DNA of 45,148 nt. Origin: Candidatus Bathyarchaeia archaeon (GTDB lineage: Archaea; Thermoproteota; Bathyarchaeia; 40CM-2-53-6; DTGE01). Under the pieces are notes generated by a model. It was not told the origin of the DNA and did no database searches. It saw only the letters and a list, made by a program, of their open reading frames with translations. The stretch is taken from contig JAWCKG010000014.1 in the NCBI GenBank assembly GCA_038852285.1, positions 1 through 45,148 of the forward strand, read 5' to 3'. Below are positions 27,463 to 35,173 of the stretch, in pieces (positions within the stretch are counted from its first letter, which is position 1; each line of letters opens with the position of its first letter). A program made the position numbers and the translations under genes.

Positions 27463-28208
27463 GGCTCCGTTAAGTTAAGGTCTCCTCCTGCATCGAAGCT
27501 ATGAACCTAAATACTTCTGGGGTTGAGGCATCGGATGTGGGAGGCTTATCCAAACTTTTATGAACCATGTTAGGTCAAGCTCAGAAGAGTCTGAGCCAGT
27601 TTCGGGCATAGTGGGCTTTGCGGCCTTCACGCCAGCATGGAAAATAGCCGTTGAAGCATTCAGTCCCTTTCCATAAGGCTTGGACGGTCCTCTCCATTAA
27701 GCCACACCATTCCCCCCATATAGGCGATGTTCAAGCCCAGCCCACCTACAAACCAACGGGCACCGTGAGCCTCCATCAGTGTAGATGGGCTTAAACCTGT
27801 ATTTACTCCCAAGCTCTTCAAGAACAGCCAAGCGTTTAGGCTACTCCCAGCCCAGCTTGGATGGAGCCTAGAAACACCTGCCTAAAAGGCTCGAAGGCAA
27901 GCCAAACCCAGGCCTTGCACCCGCCTACCTGAACCCCCGCCTCATCGATTAGGATGCAAGCTACACCTTCAACCTTAAACCTGTCGGCTACGCCAGCCAG
28001 CTTCTGAACCCAAAGCCACAACGCTACATGGCTTTGCTCAAGCCAAAGCTCCAAAGCCTTAGAAGCCCTACGCAGGCTGGTTAAACAGACATGGACATAT
28101 ACCCCATACAGCATGAGCCACATGGGGGTCCCCTCGCGGACGATAAGCTTGACATCGCTCATCAAGCAAGCTGTGAGGGTTGAGCAAATCAAACAAGTTA
28201 ACAGAGCC
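27463..28208 (-). mobile_element. Degenerate IS6/IS240-like insertion sequence
   Basis: Two imperfect terminal inverted repeats bound a 746-bp unit. The left end at 27463-27480 reads GGCTCCGTTAAGTTAAGG, and the right end, read on the minus strand from 28208, begins GGCTCTGTTAACTTG. Inside is a frame-disrupted minus-strand transposase. Size, ends and transposase fit the IS6-like family. No target duplication is visible at the edges. A left-type end of the same kind recurs at 38103. The 240 bases between the tRNA-Lys and this element contain nothing I can identify. Confidence 0.75.
27581..28192 (-). pseudogene. Broken DDE transposase of the IS6/IS240-like element
   Basis: The open part (27836-28192) gives 118 residues with SHVALWLWVQKL and ILIDEAGVQVGGCKAWVWLA, the first-aspartate region of the DDE fold. 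The reading then continues in other frames: KPIYTDGG (second Asp) and ERTVQALWKGTECFNGYFPC (C-terminal region), with at least two frameshifts and stops. The gene is therefore inactive. Confidence 0.8.
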
Positions 28209-28246
28209 CAGCTAAATAGTGCAAATACTGACTGTAGAAAGGTTTA

Positions 28247-28261
28247 TATAACATTGTTATA
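28247..28261. promoter_or_regulatory. Palindrome TATAAC-ATT-GTTATA, candidate sulfur-regulon operator (site 1)
   Basis: This exact 6-3-6 inverted repeat overlaps the TATA-like box (TTTATATAA, 28243-28251) of the dsrE-like gene and ends 12 bases before its GTG. The box lies about 26 bases from the GTG, so transcription may start at the codon (leaderless). The same palindrome occurs at 38312 and 41926. Overlap with the promoter box suggests repression. Confidence 0.65.
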
Positions 28262-28273
28262 TTAACATCTTAG

Positions 28274-28696
28274 GTGAAGAACGTTTTGCCGAAGATCTCA
28301 ATAATAGTATCTTCAGACAAGGTGGACAAACTTTTCCCCGCCATAACATTGGCATGTACAGCGGCAACCATGGGTTGGGAGGCGGAGTTGTTCTTCACTT
28401 TTTGGGGGCTTTTAGCTCTTAAGAAAGGTTATGAGCCGAGTGAGGTAAGCCTGGATTACAAAAGTTATCAACAAGCTCTAGAGAGTGCTGTTGCTTCAAA
28501 ATCCATGCCTGGATGGAGGGAGGTACTAGCTCAGGGAAGGACGACAGGTAAACTAAAGATTTACGCTTGCTCAACAACGATGGGGCTTCTTGGAATAACT
28601 AAGGGACAATTAGAGGGTTACGTGGACGACATTGTTGGGGCAGCCTATTTTCTAGATAGAGCGAAAGACTCTGATGTTAACCTATTCATTTCTTAG
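28274..28696 (+). CDS. DsrE/DsrF-like sulfurtransferase family protein
   Basis: The 140-residue protein resembles the DsrE2-type small Rossmann-like family: ISIIVSSDKVDKLFPAITLACTAATMGW, a hydrophobic TFWGLLALKKG strand, and a conserved cysteine C99 in KIYACSTTMGLLG. Members carry persulfide on this cysteine and pass sulfur to TusA or heterodisulfide-type partners. It is the first gene of a tightly packed unit with tusA, cysteine desulfurase and iscU, which supports a role as sulfur relay. The promoter carries the sulfur palindrome. Confidence 0.85.
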   Translation: MKNVLPKISIIVSSDKVDKLFPAITLACTAATMGWEAELFFTFWGLLALKKGYEPSEVSLDYKSYQQALESAVASKSMPGWREVLAQGRTTGKLKIYACSTTMGLLGITKGQLEGYVDDIVGAAYFLDRAKDSDVNLFIS

Positions 28697-28707
28697 GTTG
28701 GCGTTCA

Positions 28708-28935
28708 TTGAAAGCCGATATTATTGTGGATGCTCGTTTCAAATCCTGTCCAGGGCCTCTTTTAGCGTTAGTGGAGGCCGTATCAAAAGCAAGATCTGGG
28801 CAAATAGTTGAGTTGTTGGCCAATGACCCAGCGGCACCTCTTGACGCCAAAACATGGGCTTCTAACGTTGGTCACAAGATTCTGAAGGTTGAAAAGATGG
28901 ACGATGTTTACAGAATATTCGTGGAAGTTTCCTGA
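28708..28935 (+). CDS. TusA-family sulfur carrier protein
   Basis: The 75-residue protein starts ADIIVDARFKSCPGPLLALVEAV; the CPxP motif (C14) is the persulfide-carrying site of TusA. The rest (VELLANDPAAPLDAKTWA, GHKILKVE) matches the two-layer alpha/beta fold. TusA accepts sulfur from cysteine desulfurase and hands it to downstream acceptors in the cytoplasm. It begins with TTG and its stop overlaps the next start (TGATG), so it is translationally coupled to the desulfurase. Confidence 0.92.
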   Translation: MKADIIVDARFKSCPGPLLALVEAVSKARSGQIVELLANDPAAPLDAKTWASNVGHKILKVEKMDDVYRIFVEVS

Positions 28936-30173
28936 TGACCTACAGCGATCTATCTCAATCCTTACAAGGACTCATAAGATCTCATGGAGAACCTAGCCGA
29001 GAGGTCTATCTAGACTATGAAAACTCAGGTTTCATAATTCCGGAAGCTCTGAGGGCGATGATAAACGCGTACAGAAGAGGTGGGAGGGGCCATCCGTCTA
29101 TAACGCATCGTGTGGGATGGACAGCGTACCAAACGCTGTACGAGGCTACATCCAAGATTGCTTCTACGTTAAATTGTAGCACAGATGAGATCCTTTATAC
29201 TCATAGCGGGACCGAAGCGAACAACCTTGCCATATTGGGTTCAGCTGCGAGATTGAATACGAGGAGAAAGATACTTGTATCTAGTGTGGAGCATCTAAGC
29301 GTGATTTTTCCCGCGGAGCGGCTTGAAAAGTATGGGTTTAAAGTGGTAAAGGTACCAGTCAATGAGGAGGGTTTCGTCGATTTAGATTTTCTATCTAACC
29401 AAGTAGATGAGGAAACCCTGCTGGTAAGCGTGGCAACTGTGAACCATGAAATTGGCACAATACAAGACGTGAAGGCTATATGTGAAATAGTCAAGGATAA
29501 AGATGAGGAAATCTTGATTCATAGTGATGCATGCGACGCCCTTGGAAGAACACCCTTAGATCTGAAAAGATTGAACCTCGACTTCGCCTCCTTTAGCAGC
29601 CACAAAATATACGGCCCAAAAGGTGTAGGTACATTATATGTCAAGGAAGACGTCAGGGTGGAGCCTATTCTTCATGGGCAGCTCAGTACGCAGAAGCTTT
29701 GGCCTGGAGTTGAAAATGTTCCTGGGATAGTGGGCTTCTCTAAGGCTGTTGAAATAATGCAAAAAAACTTCGACGGTTACGTTTCAAAGATGAGTGGGCT
29801 TAGAGACCGTTTGATAAATGGTATACTTGAAGGCATAGACTATACTTTATTGAATGGTCCAGCCGGAGAGAAGCGTTCCCCTGACAACGCGAACATCAGC
29901 TTCCTTTATTGCGAAGGTGAAGCTTTAACAGTGGAGCTGAGCATCAAGGGCGTTTATGTTTCCAGTGGGAGCGCATGCACAAGCCGTGTACTCGAGCCTA
30001 GCCACGTTCTCTTGGCTATTGGACGTAAATACGAGGAGGCTCATGGAAGCTTACTCATGAAAGTTTCCCCCTTCCATTCAAGTTCAGACATAGATTACAT
30101 CTTAGAAGTTCTGCCTGAGGCTGTTAAGAGGATCAGGTCGTTGAGCCCCATTAAACCTGTAGGGGGTAAATAG
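28935..30173 (+). CDS. Cysteine desulfurase (NifS/IscS/SufS family)
   Basis: The 412-residue class V aminotransferase-fold enzyme has the opening YLDYENSG, HSGTEANNLAI, HSDACDALG, the PLP lysine K224 in SSHKIYGPKG and the persulfide cysteine C348 in SSGSACTSRVLEPS. It frees sulfur from L-cysteine as an enzyme persulfide for Fe-S clusters and thiolation. The SACTS motif and the loop around it are of the IscS/NifS (group I) type. It is encoded directly between tusA and iscU, its two usual acceptors. Confidence 0.95.
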   Translation: MTYSDLSQSLQGLIRSHGEPSREVYLDYENSGFIIPEALRAMINAYRRGGRGHPSITHRVGWTAYQTLYEATSKIASTLNCSTDEILYTHSGTEANNLAILGSAARLNTRRKILVSSVEHLSVIFPAERLEKYGFKVVKVPVNEEGFVDLDFLSNQVDEETLLVSVATVNHEIGTIQDVKAICEIVKDKDEEILIHSDACDALGRTPLDLKRLNLDFASFSSHKIYGPKGVGTLYVKEDVRVEPILHGQLSTQKLWPGVENVPGIVGFSKAVEIMQKNFDGYVSKMSGLRDRLINGILEGIDYTLLNGPAGEKRSPDNANISFLYCEGEALTVELSIKGVYVSSGSACTSRVLEPSHVLLAIGRKYEEAHGSLLMKVSPFHSSSDIDYILEVLPEAVKRIRSLSPIKPVGGK

Positions 30174-30174
30174 A

Positions 30175-30678
30175 ATGTCAAGCCGCGTACCATTAACATA
30201 CAGCCAGAAAGTGTTAGAGCTCTTCAAAAACCCAAAAAACCTAGGAAAGATTGAAGATGCGGATGCTGAGGCGATGGCTGGAAGCCTAGCATGTGGAGAT
30301 ATGATAGCCATATCCTTGAGAATAGATGAAAACGTTGAAAGGATACTCGACGCTAGATTTGAGAGTTATGGATGTGCTGCAAACATAGCTGCTGCCAGTA
30401 TAATGACTGAAATGATCAAAGGCAAACTACTACAAGAAGCTTGGATGACATCATGGAAGGAAATATCTGATGAACTTGGCGGTCTCCCCTCAGTGAAATA
30501 TCACTGCGGCATACTTGCGGTGGGAGCTCTGAGAAGAGCCATTAGAGCCTACTATAAAGATAAGCATCGACCCGAATGGCTTCCTGAAGAATATACACCA
30601 GAAGAGAAACATGCTCTAGAAGAAGAGAAGCTCCTAGAGATACTTGAAAAAAGAGCTCAAGGAATAAGAGGCAAGTGA
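30175..30678 (+). CDS. iscU: IscU/NifU-type Fe-S cluster scaffold
   Basis: The 167-residue protein has the three scaffold cysteines: C40 (SLACGDMI), C67 (YGCAANIAAAS) and C111 (KYHCGILAVGALRRAI). The usual proline-rich and lysine-rich chaperone site (LPPVK) appears as GLPSVK just before the last cysteine. An extra charged C-terminal helix (about 135-167) goes beyond minimal IscU. It starts one base after the desulfurase stop. It assembles [2Fe-2S]/[4Fe-4S] clusters with sulfur from that enzyme. Confidence 0.92.
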   Translation: MSSRVPLTYSQKVLELFKNPKNLGKIEDADAEAMAGSLACGDMIAISLRIDENVERILDARFESYGCAANIAAASIMTEMIKGKLLQEAWMTSWKEISDELGGLPSVKYHCGILAVGALRRAIRAYYKDKHRPEWLPEEYTPEEKHALEEEKLLEILEKRAQGIRGK

Positions 30679-30930
30679 TTGTTAGTGATACTTCTCTACT
30701 TCACCTCCAACGGGGGCACGATAAGAAAGATTGGTGAGCCGCTTACAGATTTCAAAATCGGGGTTGTCGGCGTATTGGAGGTTGACGGCCCACCCACACC
30801 GGCAAACATAAAGCAAATTGTCGAGATAGGCAAGTCTTTACCTGGCGAAATTGGGGAGGAAGCATATTTTCTACCGCCTTCCTACAGATACGAGCGACAA
30901 GGCTTAAAGCCGGATGAGTGGAATAGTTGA
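30679..30930 (+). CDS. Small conserved-looking protein of unknown function in the sulfur operon
   Basis: This 83-residue protein begins right after the iscU stop (TTG, or GTG two codons on) and overlaps arsC-like by four bases, so it belongs to the operon. It has an alternating strand pattern (LVILLYFTSNGG, FKIGVVGVLEV), a PPTPANIKQIVEIGKSLPGEIGEEAYFLPP segment and no cysteine. It therefore cannot carry a persulfide itself. I recognise no family; an accessory or partner role for IscU or the reductase is inference from position. Confidence 0.65.
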   Translation: MLVILLYFTSNGGTIRKIGEPLTDFKIGVVGVLEVDGPPTPANIKQIVEIGKSLPGEIGEEAYFLPPSYRYERQGLKPDEWNS

Positions 30931-31319
30931 AAACTGTCTTATTTATCTGCGTGGAGAACAGTTTCAGAAGCGTAATTGCTGAGGCTTACTTTAACAAGTA
31001 CGGGCCCAAAGGATGGAAGGCCATGAGCGCCGGCATACAGCCAGCGGAGAGTGTTCATCCTAACGCTGTCAGACTTATGCTTGAAGAGGGCATAGACATA
31101 AGTCACAAAAAACCTCAAATCATGACGAGAAGTCTTCAGGAGGAGGCTGATGTCGCGGTAATTGTTTGCAGCGGAGCACTATGTCCAATAGTCTACACTG
31201 GGCATGTTGAAGAATGGAATATACCTGATCCGGCGGAAGTGTCAGTAGAGGAAGCAAGAAAAATCAGAGACGCTATAAAACAGAGAGTGCTAAATCTTAT
31301 AGACAGGCTCAAGGCCTAA
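30927..31319 (+). CDS. Arsenate reductase / low-molecular-weight phosphatase family protein (ArsC-like)
   Basis: The 130-residue protein has the P-loop CVENSFRS (C8, R14), a second thiol pair VCSGALCP (C81, C86) and the acid IPDPAEVS (D101). The C81/C86 pair matches the resolving cysteines of thioredoxin-coupled ArsC, so arsenate reductase is likelier than plain tyrosine phosphatase. Many close relatives have Cys where F13 stands here. It is the last gene of the sulfur operon, with TTG overlapping the preceding stop. A role in thiol chemistry of the operon is possible. Confidence 0.82.
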   Translation: MKTVLFICVENSFRSVIAEAYFNKYGPKGWKAMSAGIQPAESVHPNAVRLMLEEGIDISHKKPQIMTRSLQEEADVAVIVCSGALCPIVYTGHVEEWNIPDPAEVSVEEARKIRDAIKQRVLNLIDRLKA

Positions 31320-31363
31320 TAAACCGAAAGACGCTTACACCACGAGAAATATACACTTTTATA

Positions 31364-31513
31364 TTGGAAGCAATAACACTCACCCGATTTTTTATATTAG
31401 GGATCATAATATCTGAGAGAAAACTGAATCTGCTAGAATTAAAACGAAAATTATTGCTGGAGGAGATTCAACTTCATAAAAGCGTTATTTCTGTGATGAT
31501 GAAAATGGACTAA
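31364..31513 (+). CDS. Possible 49-residue helical small protein
   Basis: A TTG-started frame of 49 codons gives a product with a hydrophobic segment (RFFILGIII) and a Lys/Leu/Glu-rich helix (LLELKRKLLLEEIQLHK). It starts just after a TTTATAT box and has no ribosome-binding site. It could be a small protein or a remnant in the decaying region between arsC and the trxB fragments. Confidence 0.22.
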   Translation: MEAITLTRFFILGIIISERKLNLLELKRKLLLEEIQLHKSVISVMMKMD

Positions 31514-31517
31514 AATA

Positions 31518-31832
31518 TTGGAGGACCCAATTTTGTCTGGCTATGGTAAAATTTATGACGTAATAATTGTTGGTGCTGGCTCGGCTGGATTAACGGCGCC
31601 CATATATACTGCTAGGAAGAAGATGGATTTCGCGGCGTTCATAGTTGATATTGGCTGTCAGGTGACTTCTCCGAAGTTGAGAATTATATTGGGCTTTTAG
31701 CGTACTACTGGCGAGGAGCTTGCAAAAAAGTTCTAGAGCATCATAAGTGTTACAGTTTTGACCTCAAGATAGAGGAGGTTAAGGGGGTTGGGGTTACAAG
31801 GCAAGTTATTTAGCGTTAAGACGGTTAAAAAA
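31518..31832 (+). pseudogene. Decayed thioredoxin reductase-like flavoprotein
   Basis: The first open part (to 31700) reads GKIYDVIIVGAGSAGLTAPIYTARKKMDF, the FAD-binding start of thioredoxin reductase (TrxB). Downstream pieces TTGEELAKKF, YSFDLKIEEVKGVGVTRQ and GKLFSVKT continue the family in shifted frames with stops. The CxxC redox centre and NADPH domain are missing, so the gene is dead. Its presence after arsC-like suggests that the reductase once completed the operon. Confidence 0.72.
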
Positions 31833-31839
31833 ATACAGT

Positions 31840-32018
31840 TATGCTCGCATAGGTTGCTTACCCACGGATCCAAGTTTTGTTAGGAGACTAAGAGGACGAC
31901 TGAAACACGAGGAAGGTTAAGGCTTGAAGACGTCGACTTATCGAGAGTTGGACGCCATTTTAGGTTGGAGATGGCGAAAATCGTCGTGGGTAGAGATGAA
32001 GGTGAGAAAAGTTATTAA
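31840..32018 (+). pseudogene. C-terminal remnant of a PP-loop tRNA-thiolation-like protein
   Basis: Two frames joined by a shift near 31916 read IGCLPTDPSFVRRLRGRLKHEEG and LRLEDVDLSRVGRHFRL...KIVVGRDEGE. The GRHFRL and VGRDE motifs recall the C-terminal part of archaeal PP-loop ATPases annotated as tRNA 2-thiouridylase-like subunits. The N-terminal ATP pyrophosphatase domain is absent. The family call is from memory of the motif and is moderate. Confidence 0.5.
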
Positions 32019-32066
32019 GGATTTCGCAAAAACTATGAGTTTAAGCTTCATTCTTCTAGTTAATCA

Positions 32067-32423
32067 CTAAGGGAATTGCCTGTTAGGTCTAAGCGTTTTT
32101 CCTTCTTTACGTAATAATGTGCAAAGGTTGCAAAAGTTCGCCATAACTTCTTCGACGCCCTTTCTTTCAGTTGCTATCTCTTTTGCAGTCTCGCAGGCAG
32201 CATTTTGAATGAAAGGAAGAACACCTTTCAACTTTTTTATGTTAATTTGACCTCGTTTCGAGTGAAGGTACTGACTTATTGCGGCTTGAGTTGTACCAAG
32301 TTTTTCAGCAGCCTCGATCTGCGTAAAGTTGTACTTCTCAACGAGCTCCTTTGCAACAAATGATCTGAAGAGTGGCAGAATATACTGCGCAACCGCCTGG
32401 CATACAGGATACATCTCTTTCAT
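32067..32423 (-). CDS. COG2522-type HTH transcriptional regulator with four cysteines
   Basis: The 118-residue protein has a helix-turn-helix FTQIEAAEKLGTTQAAISQYL (about 34-54), preceded by YPVCQAVAQYILPLFRSFVAKELVEK and followed by a helical tail ending FCNLCTLLRK. The cysteine layout (C8, C77, C98, C101) is the layout of archaeal COG2522 regulators, whose N-terminal Cys and C-terminal CxxC are placed to bind an Fe-S cluster or act as a thiol switch; no ligand is shown here. ATG 32414 (MYPVC) is a possible later start behind GGTG. A one-mismatch copy of the sulfur palindrome lies upstream, so this is my candidate regulator. Confidence 0.83.
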   Translation of the reverse strand: MKEMYPVCQAVAQYILPLFRSFVAKELVEKYNFTQIEAAEKLGTTQAAISQYLHSKRGQINIKKLKGVLPFIQNAACETAKEIATERKGVEEVMANFCNLCTLLRKEGKTLRPNRQFP

Positions 32424-32429
32424 CCACCA

Positions 32430-32444
32430 TATAACATGCTTATA
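32430..32444. promoter_or_regulatory. One-mismatch sulfur palindrome at the regulator gene (TATAAC-ATG-CTTATA)
   Basis: This 15-base site matches the TATAAC-N3-GTTATA palindrome at 11 of 12 positions. It sits 6 bases upstream of the first ATG of the COG2522-type regulator, within a TATA-rich stretch. It would allow autoregulation. Confidence 0.45.
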
Positions 32445-32526
32445 CTTATAAATAAGTTCTACTCCGCCAATATTTGATTTTGACGAAAGGTTTTGGCCCT
32501 CCTCCTATGCCTCTTTGAAGGCTTTG

Positions 32527-32976
32527 AGCAGTTATAGACGCCTTTGAGAGGCTTTTGGAGACCATTAAAGAGGCGGGTCTATTTAAGCGTAATGAGGTTT
32601 CGCTTGAAGTGAAGGTTTGGGCGATAACCCTTTACTTTACTTGGCTGAGTGTGAGAGCCATAACTGAGCGCTATGGCTGTTAGAGACCAGCAGGGAACCT
32701 GTCAGGCTTTGGGTTCAAGGGCTTGAGACCTTGGTCTACCATGACCCTACGAGGCCTAGGAAGGCTCGTGGCCGTGGATGAGGCGAAGACGATTCTGACG
32801 ACCTGTGTCTTTACATTTGGGCCACCGTCGACGTGGATATAGAGGAGATTTTGGGCGTGTACGCTTCATGGCAGCGCTCCAATCTCAACGTCTCCATGTT
32901 CTTCCACATGACGCTGAGGGCCTCCACCAACAGGCCCTTAATCTTGTTTGACGGCGGCCCTGGCGTGTTTTCTTAG
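32527..32976 (+). pseudogene. Decayed DDE transposase remnant
   Basis: Frames with stops read FERLLETIKEAGLFKRNEVS, LEVKVWAITLYFTWLSVRAI and then IWATVDVDIEEILGVYASWQ, RASTNRPLILFDGGPG. These are parts of archaeal IS6-like DDE transposases (first Asp region, then the second Asp in the DGGPG position). Multiple stops show that it is inactive. No terminal repeats were found. Confidence 0.65.
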
Positions 32977-33680
32977 CGCAAGGTTTGATACGAAAATTCG
33001 GGAATAAGGTATGGTAAGCGATGTTTATAATCCATTTTTTCCTAGAAACGATCCTAAGCCGGTACCGGCGAGATAAGCCAATTTCTCTCCGAACACTTTA
33101 AGCATGGGGCATATAAACAAGGGATACCCCAAGTCCCTATCTCGCCAGTATCCCTAAGCCTGAAGCCGACATTACTCGAACTGTATTCTGTATAGTGCTT
33201 ATTTCTCGTCGTAGGCGGATGGGCAAGCTCTTTGGATATGGGTCTTATATGGCTACTTGAAGGAGGCTTAAGAATTGGCGTGAGGAAGGCGGCGGGGAAA
33301 AGATACGAGTACCGGTGTAAGGTTGCTCAGTGGACGAGCTAACCGTTGACAAAATCGGTGTTAACAGTCCGACTGAAGGGTAGGGGGAGCTTTCCATCTG
33401 CGCTTTATCCAATAATTATATTTTAGTGGCCTGAAAAGGCAAGAAATATCTTGAGAGCCTCTCAGAATTATCGGCTCTCTGGGCACAACCGGATGTCAAA
33501 AAATCTAGCGCTTTTCTTCAATCAATCGATCTATCTTTTTTCCTCAAACTTTCTGTGGAGCCGTGTCCTCCATCCGTTCAACGGCTTAATATTCCATTAA
33601 GAATAATTTAATCAAAAATATATTAATATTGGAATCATCAACCTCCAGCGTCGATAACACAGTTATAGAGGCGAATACAA
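32977..33680. other. Non-coding region between transposase remnant and threonine synthase
   Basis: No intact gene is visible. At 33061-33075 and 33138-33152 are imperfect 15-base inverted repeats (13 of 15 match, core GGCGAGATA/TATCTCGCC) about 60 bases apart, with a nested GGGATAC/GTATCCC pair at 33121 and 33148. This could be a small non-autonomous element or a structured RNA. An AT-rich stretch near 33600-33630 may be the promoter of the next operon. Confidence 0.4.
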
Positions 33681-33740
33681 CTGGACTATATAAAAGCTCT
33701 AAGATGCAGGGAATGTAAAGCTACATACCCGCCTGGAAAG

Positions 33741-34880
33741 ATGAGCACATGCCCGAAATGCCTAGGACCCTTAGAGGTAGAATACGAGTATGAGCTCATA
33801 CCTAGAAACCCAGCGAAGTTCATCGAGAAAGGCTTCACCGACTTGTGGAGATACCGGAAACTCTTACCGTTAAAAGGCAGCTCCCAGATAGTAAGTCTAC
33901 ATGTAGGTTTAACTCCACTCCTTAAAGCCCAGCGACTGGCGGAGAAACTCAAGCTAAAAACTCTATACGTTAAGAACGACGCCATTAACCCCACAGGATC
34001 CTTCAAGGACAGACCGGTGACCGTCGCCGTCTCCAAGGCTATAGAGCTCGGGTTCAAAGCAGTTGGATGCGCCTCCACGGGGAACCTGGCCGCCGCCACC
34101 GCCGCCCACGCTGCTAAAGCCCACCTCCCCTGCTATGTATTTGTCCCCGAGAACTTAGAGCCGAACAAGATCGCCCAGACCTCCATCTTCGGAGCAAACA
34201 TCATCACCGTGAAGGGAACTTACGACCAGGCAAACAGAATGGCTGCAGAGGCAGCGGATCGAAACAACATAGCCATACTTAACGTAAGCATCAGATCCTA
34301 CTATGTGGAAGGATCTAAGACAACCTCGTTCGAGATCTGCGAGCAACTGGGGTGGAGAGCTCCAGATCACGTCATCCTGCCCATGGCCAGCGGCGCCCTC
34401 ATATGCTCCTTAAACAAGGGTTTTCAAGAGCTCGTAAAAGTTGGATTGATCGAGGAGAAAACCCCTCGGCTTTCAGGAGCTCAGCCAGCCGGCTGCTCGC
34501 CCATCATCGACGCCCTCAAAAGAGCGGGAGGGGAAGTCATCCCAGTGGAGGAGCCGAAAACGATCGCTAAAAGCCTGGCCATAGGGGAGCCTGGCGACGG
34601 CATATACGCCGTCAAAACCATCTCTCAAACCAGAGGATGCGGTGAAGCAGTAAGCGACGAAGAGCTTATTGAAGGAATCCAGCTGCTTGCGAAAACAGAG
34701 GGGATCTTCACCGAGCCGGCGGGAGGCGTAACCGTTGCGGCCTTGAAAAAGATGCGGGAGAACGGAGAAATCGAGAAAGACGAGGATGTCGTCTGTTACA
34801 TAACTGGCAATGGGTTAAAGACGCCTGAAGCCGTCACGCACTCAATCCAAAACGCTTTGAACCGATTAAAGGTGGCATAG
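33741..34880 (+). CDS. thrC: Threonine synthase (PLP-dependent)
   Basis: The 379-residue enzyme has the PLP lysine motif NPTGSFKDRP, the phosphate loop ASTGNLAAATAAHAA and the ITGNGLKTPEA C-terminal motif. It makes threonine from O-phosphohomoserine. The first ATG lies inside a zinc ribbon: the frame stays open upstream to 33669 and encodes YIKALRCRECKATYPPGK, the first CxxC of the usual N-terminus, but only CTG (33681) or ATA (33690) could start it. The listed start is therefore provisional. It is followed at 3 bases by a ubiquitin-like sulfur carrier and then by homoserine dehydrogenase, so a variant role in sulfur amino acid synthesis is possible. Confidence 0.9.
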   Translation: MSTCPKCLGPLEVEYEYELIPRNPAKFIEKGFTDLWRYRKLLPLKGSSQIVSLHVGLTPLLKAQRLAEKLKLKTLYVKNDAINPTGSFKDRPVTVAVSKAIELGFKAVGCASTGNLAAATAAHAAKAHLPCYVFVPENLEPNKIAQTSIFGANIITVKGTYDQANRMAAEAADRNNIAILNVSIRSYYVEGSKTTSFEICEQLGWRAPDHVILPMASGALICSLNKGFQELVKVGLIEEKTPRLSGAQPAGCSPIIDALKRAGGEVIPVEEPKTIAKSLAIGEPGDGIYAVKTISQTRGCGEAVSDEELIEGIQLLAKTEGIFTEPAGGVTVAALKKMRENGEIEKDEDVVCYITGNGLKTPEAVTHSIQNALNRLKVA

Positions 34881-34883
34881 TTC

Positions 34884-35165
34884 ATGGCTAAAGTGAATTT
34901 GAAGCTTCCATCCATCATAGCGGTCAAGACTGGAAACATCAGAGAGCATTGGGTTGAAGCCGACACCGTTAGAGATGCAATTCACCAAATTGACGAAAGG
35001 TTTCGAGGGGAGTTAGGGAAAGTCGTCTTCGACATTGAGGGAGGGGTAAAGCGGACCATAAATGTCTACGTTAACGGGAGAAACATCCGGTTTACTGGGG
35101 AGCTGGAAACAAAGCTGAAGGACGGGGATGAAATTACCCTACTACCTGCTGTCAGCGGAGGATAA
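34884..35165 (+). CDS. Ubiquitin-like sulfur carrier / small modifier (MoaD/ThiS family)
   Basis: The 93-residue protein has the beta-grasp pattern with ADTVRDAIHQIDERF, INVYVNGRNIRF and KDGDEITLLPAVSGG. It ends in Gly-Gly, the C-terminus that E1-like enzymes adenylate and convert to a thiocarboxylate. Members serve in molybdopterin or thiamine synthesis, tRNA thiolation or protein modification (archaeal SAMPs). No molybdopterin genes are near. It sits between thrC and hom, and its likely activator is two genes downstream, so a sulfur donor role in homocysteine or cysteine formation is a fair inference. Confidence 0.9.
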   Translation: MAKVNLKLPSIIAVKTGNIREHWVEADTVRDAIHQIDERFRGELGKVVFDIEGGVKRTINVYVNGRNIRFTGELETKLKDGDEITLLPAVSGG

Positions 35166-35173
35166 CAAATCAA

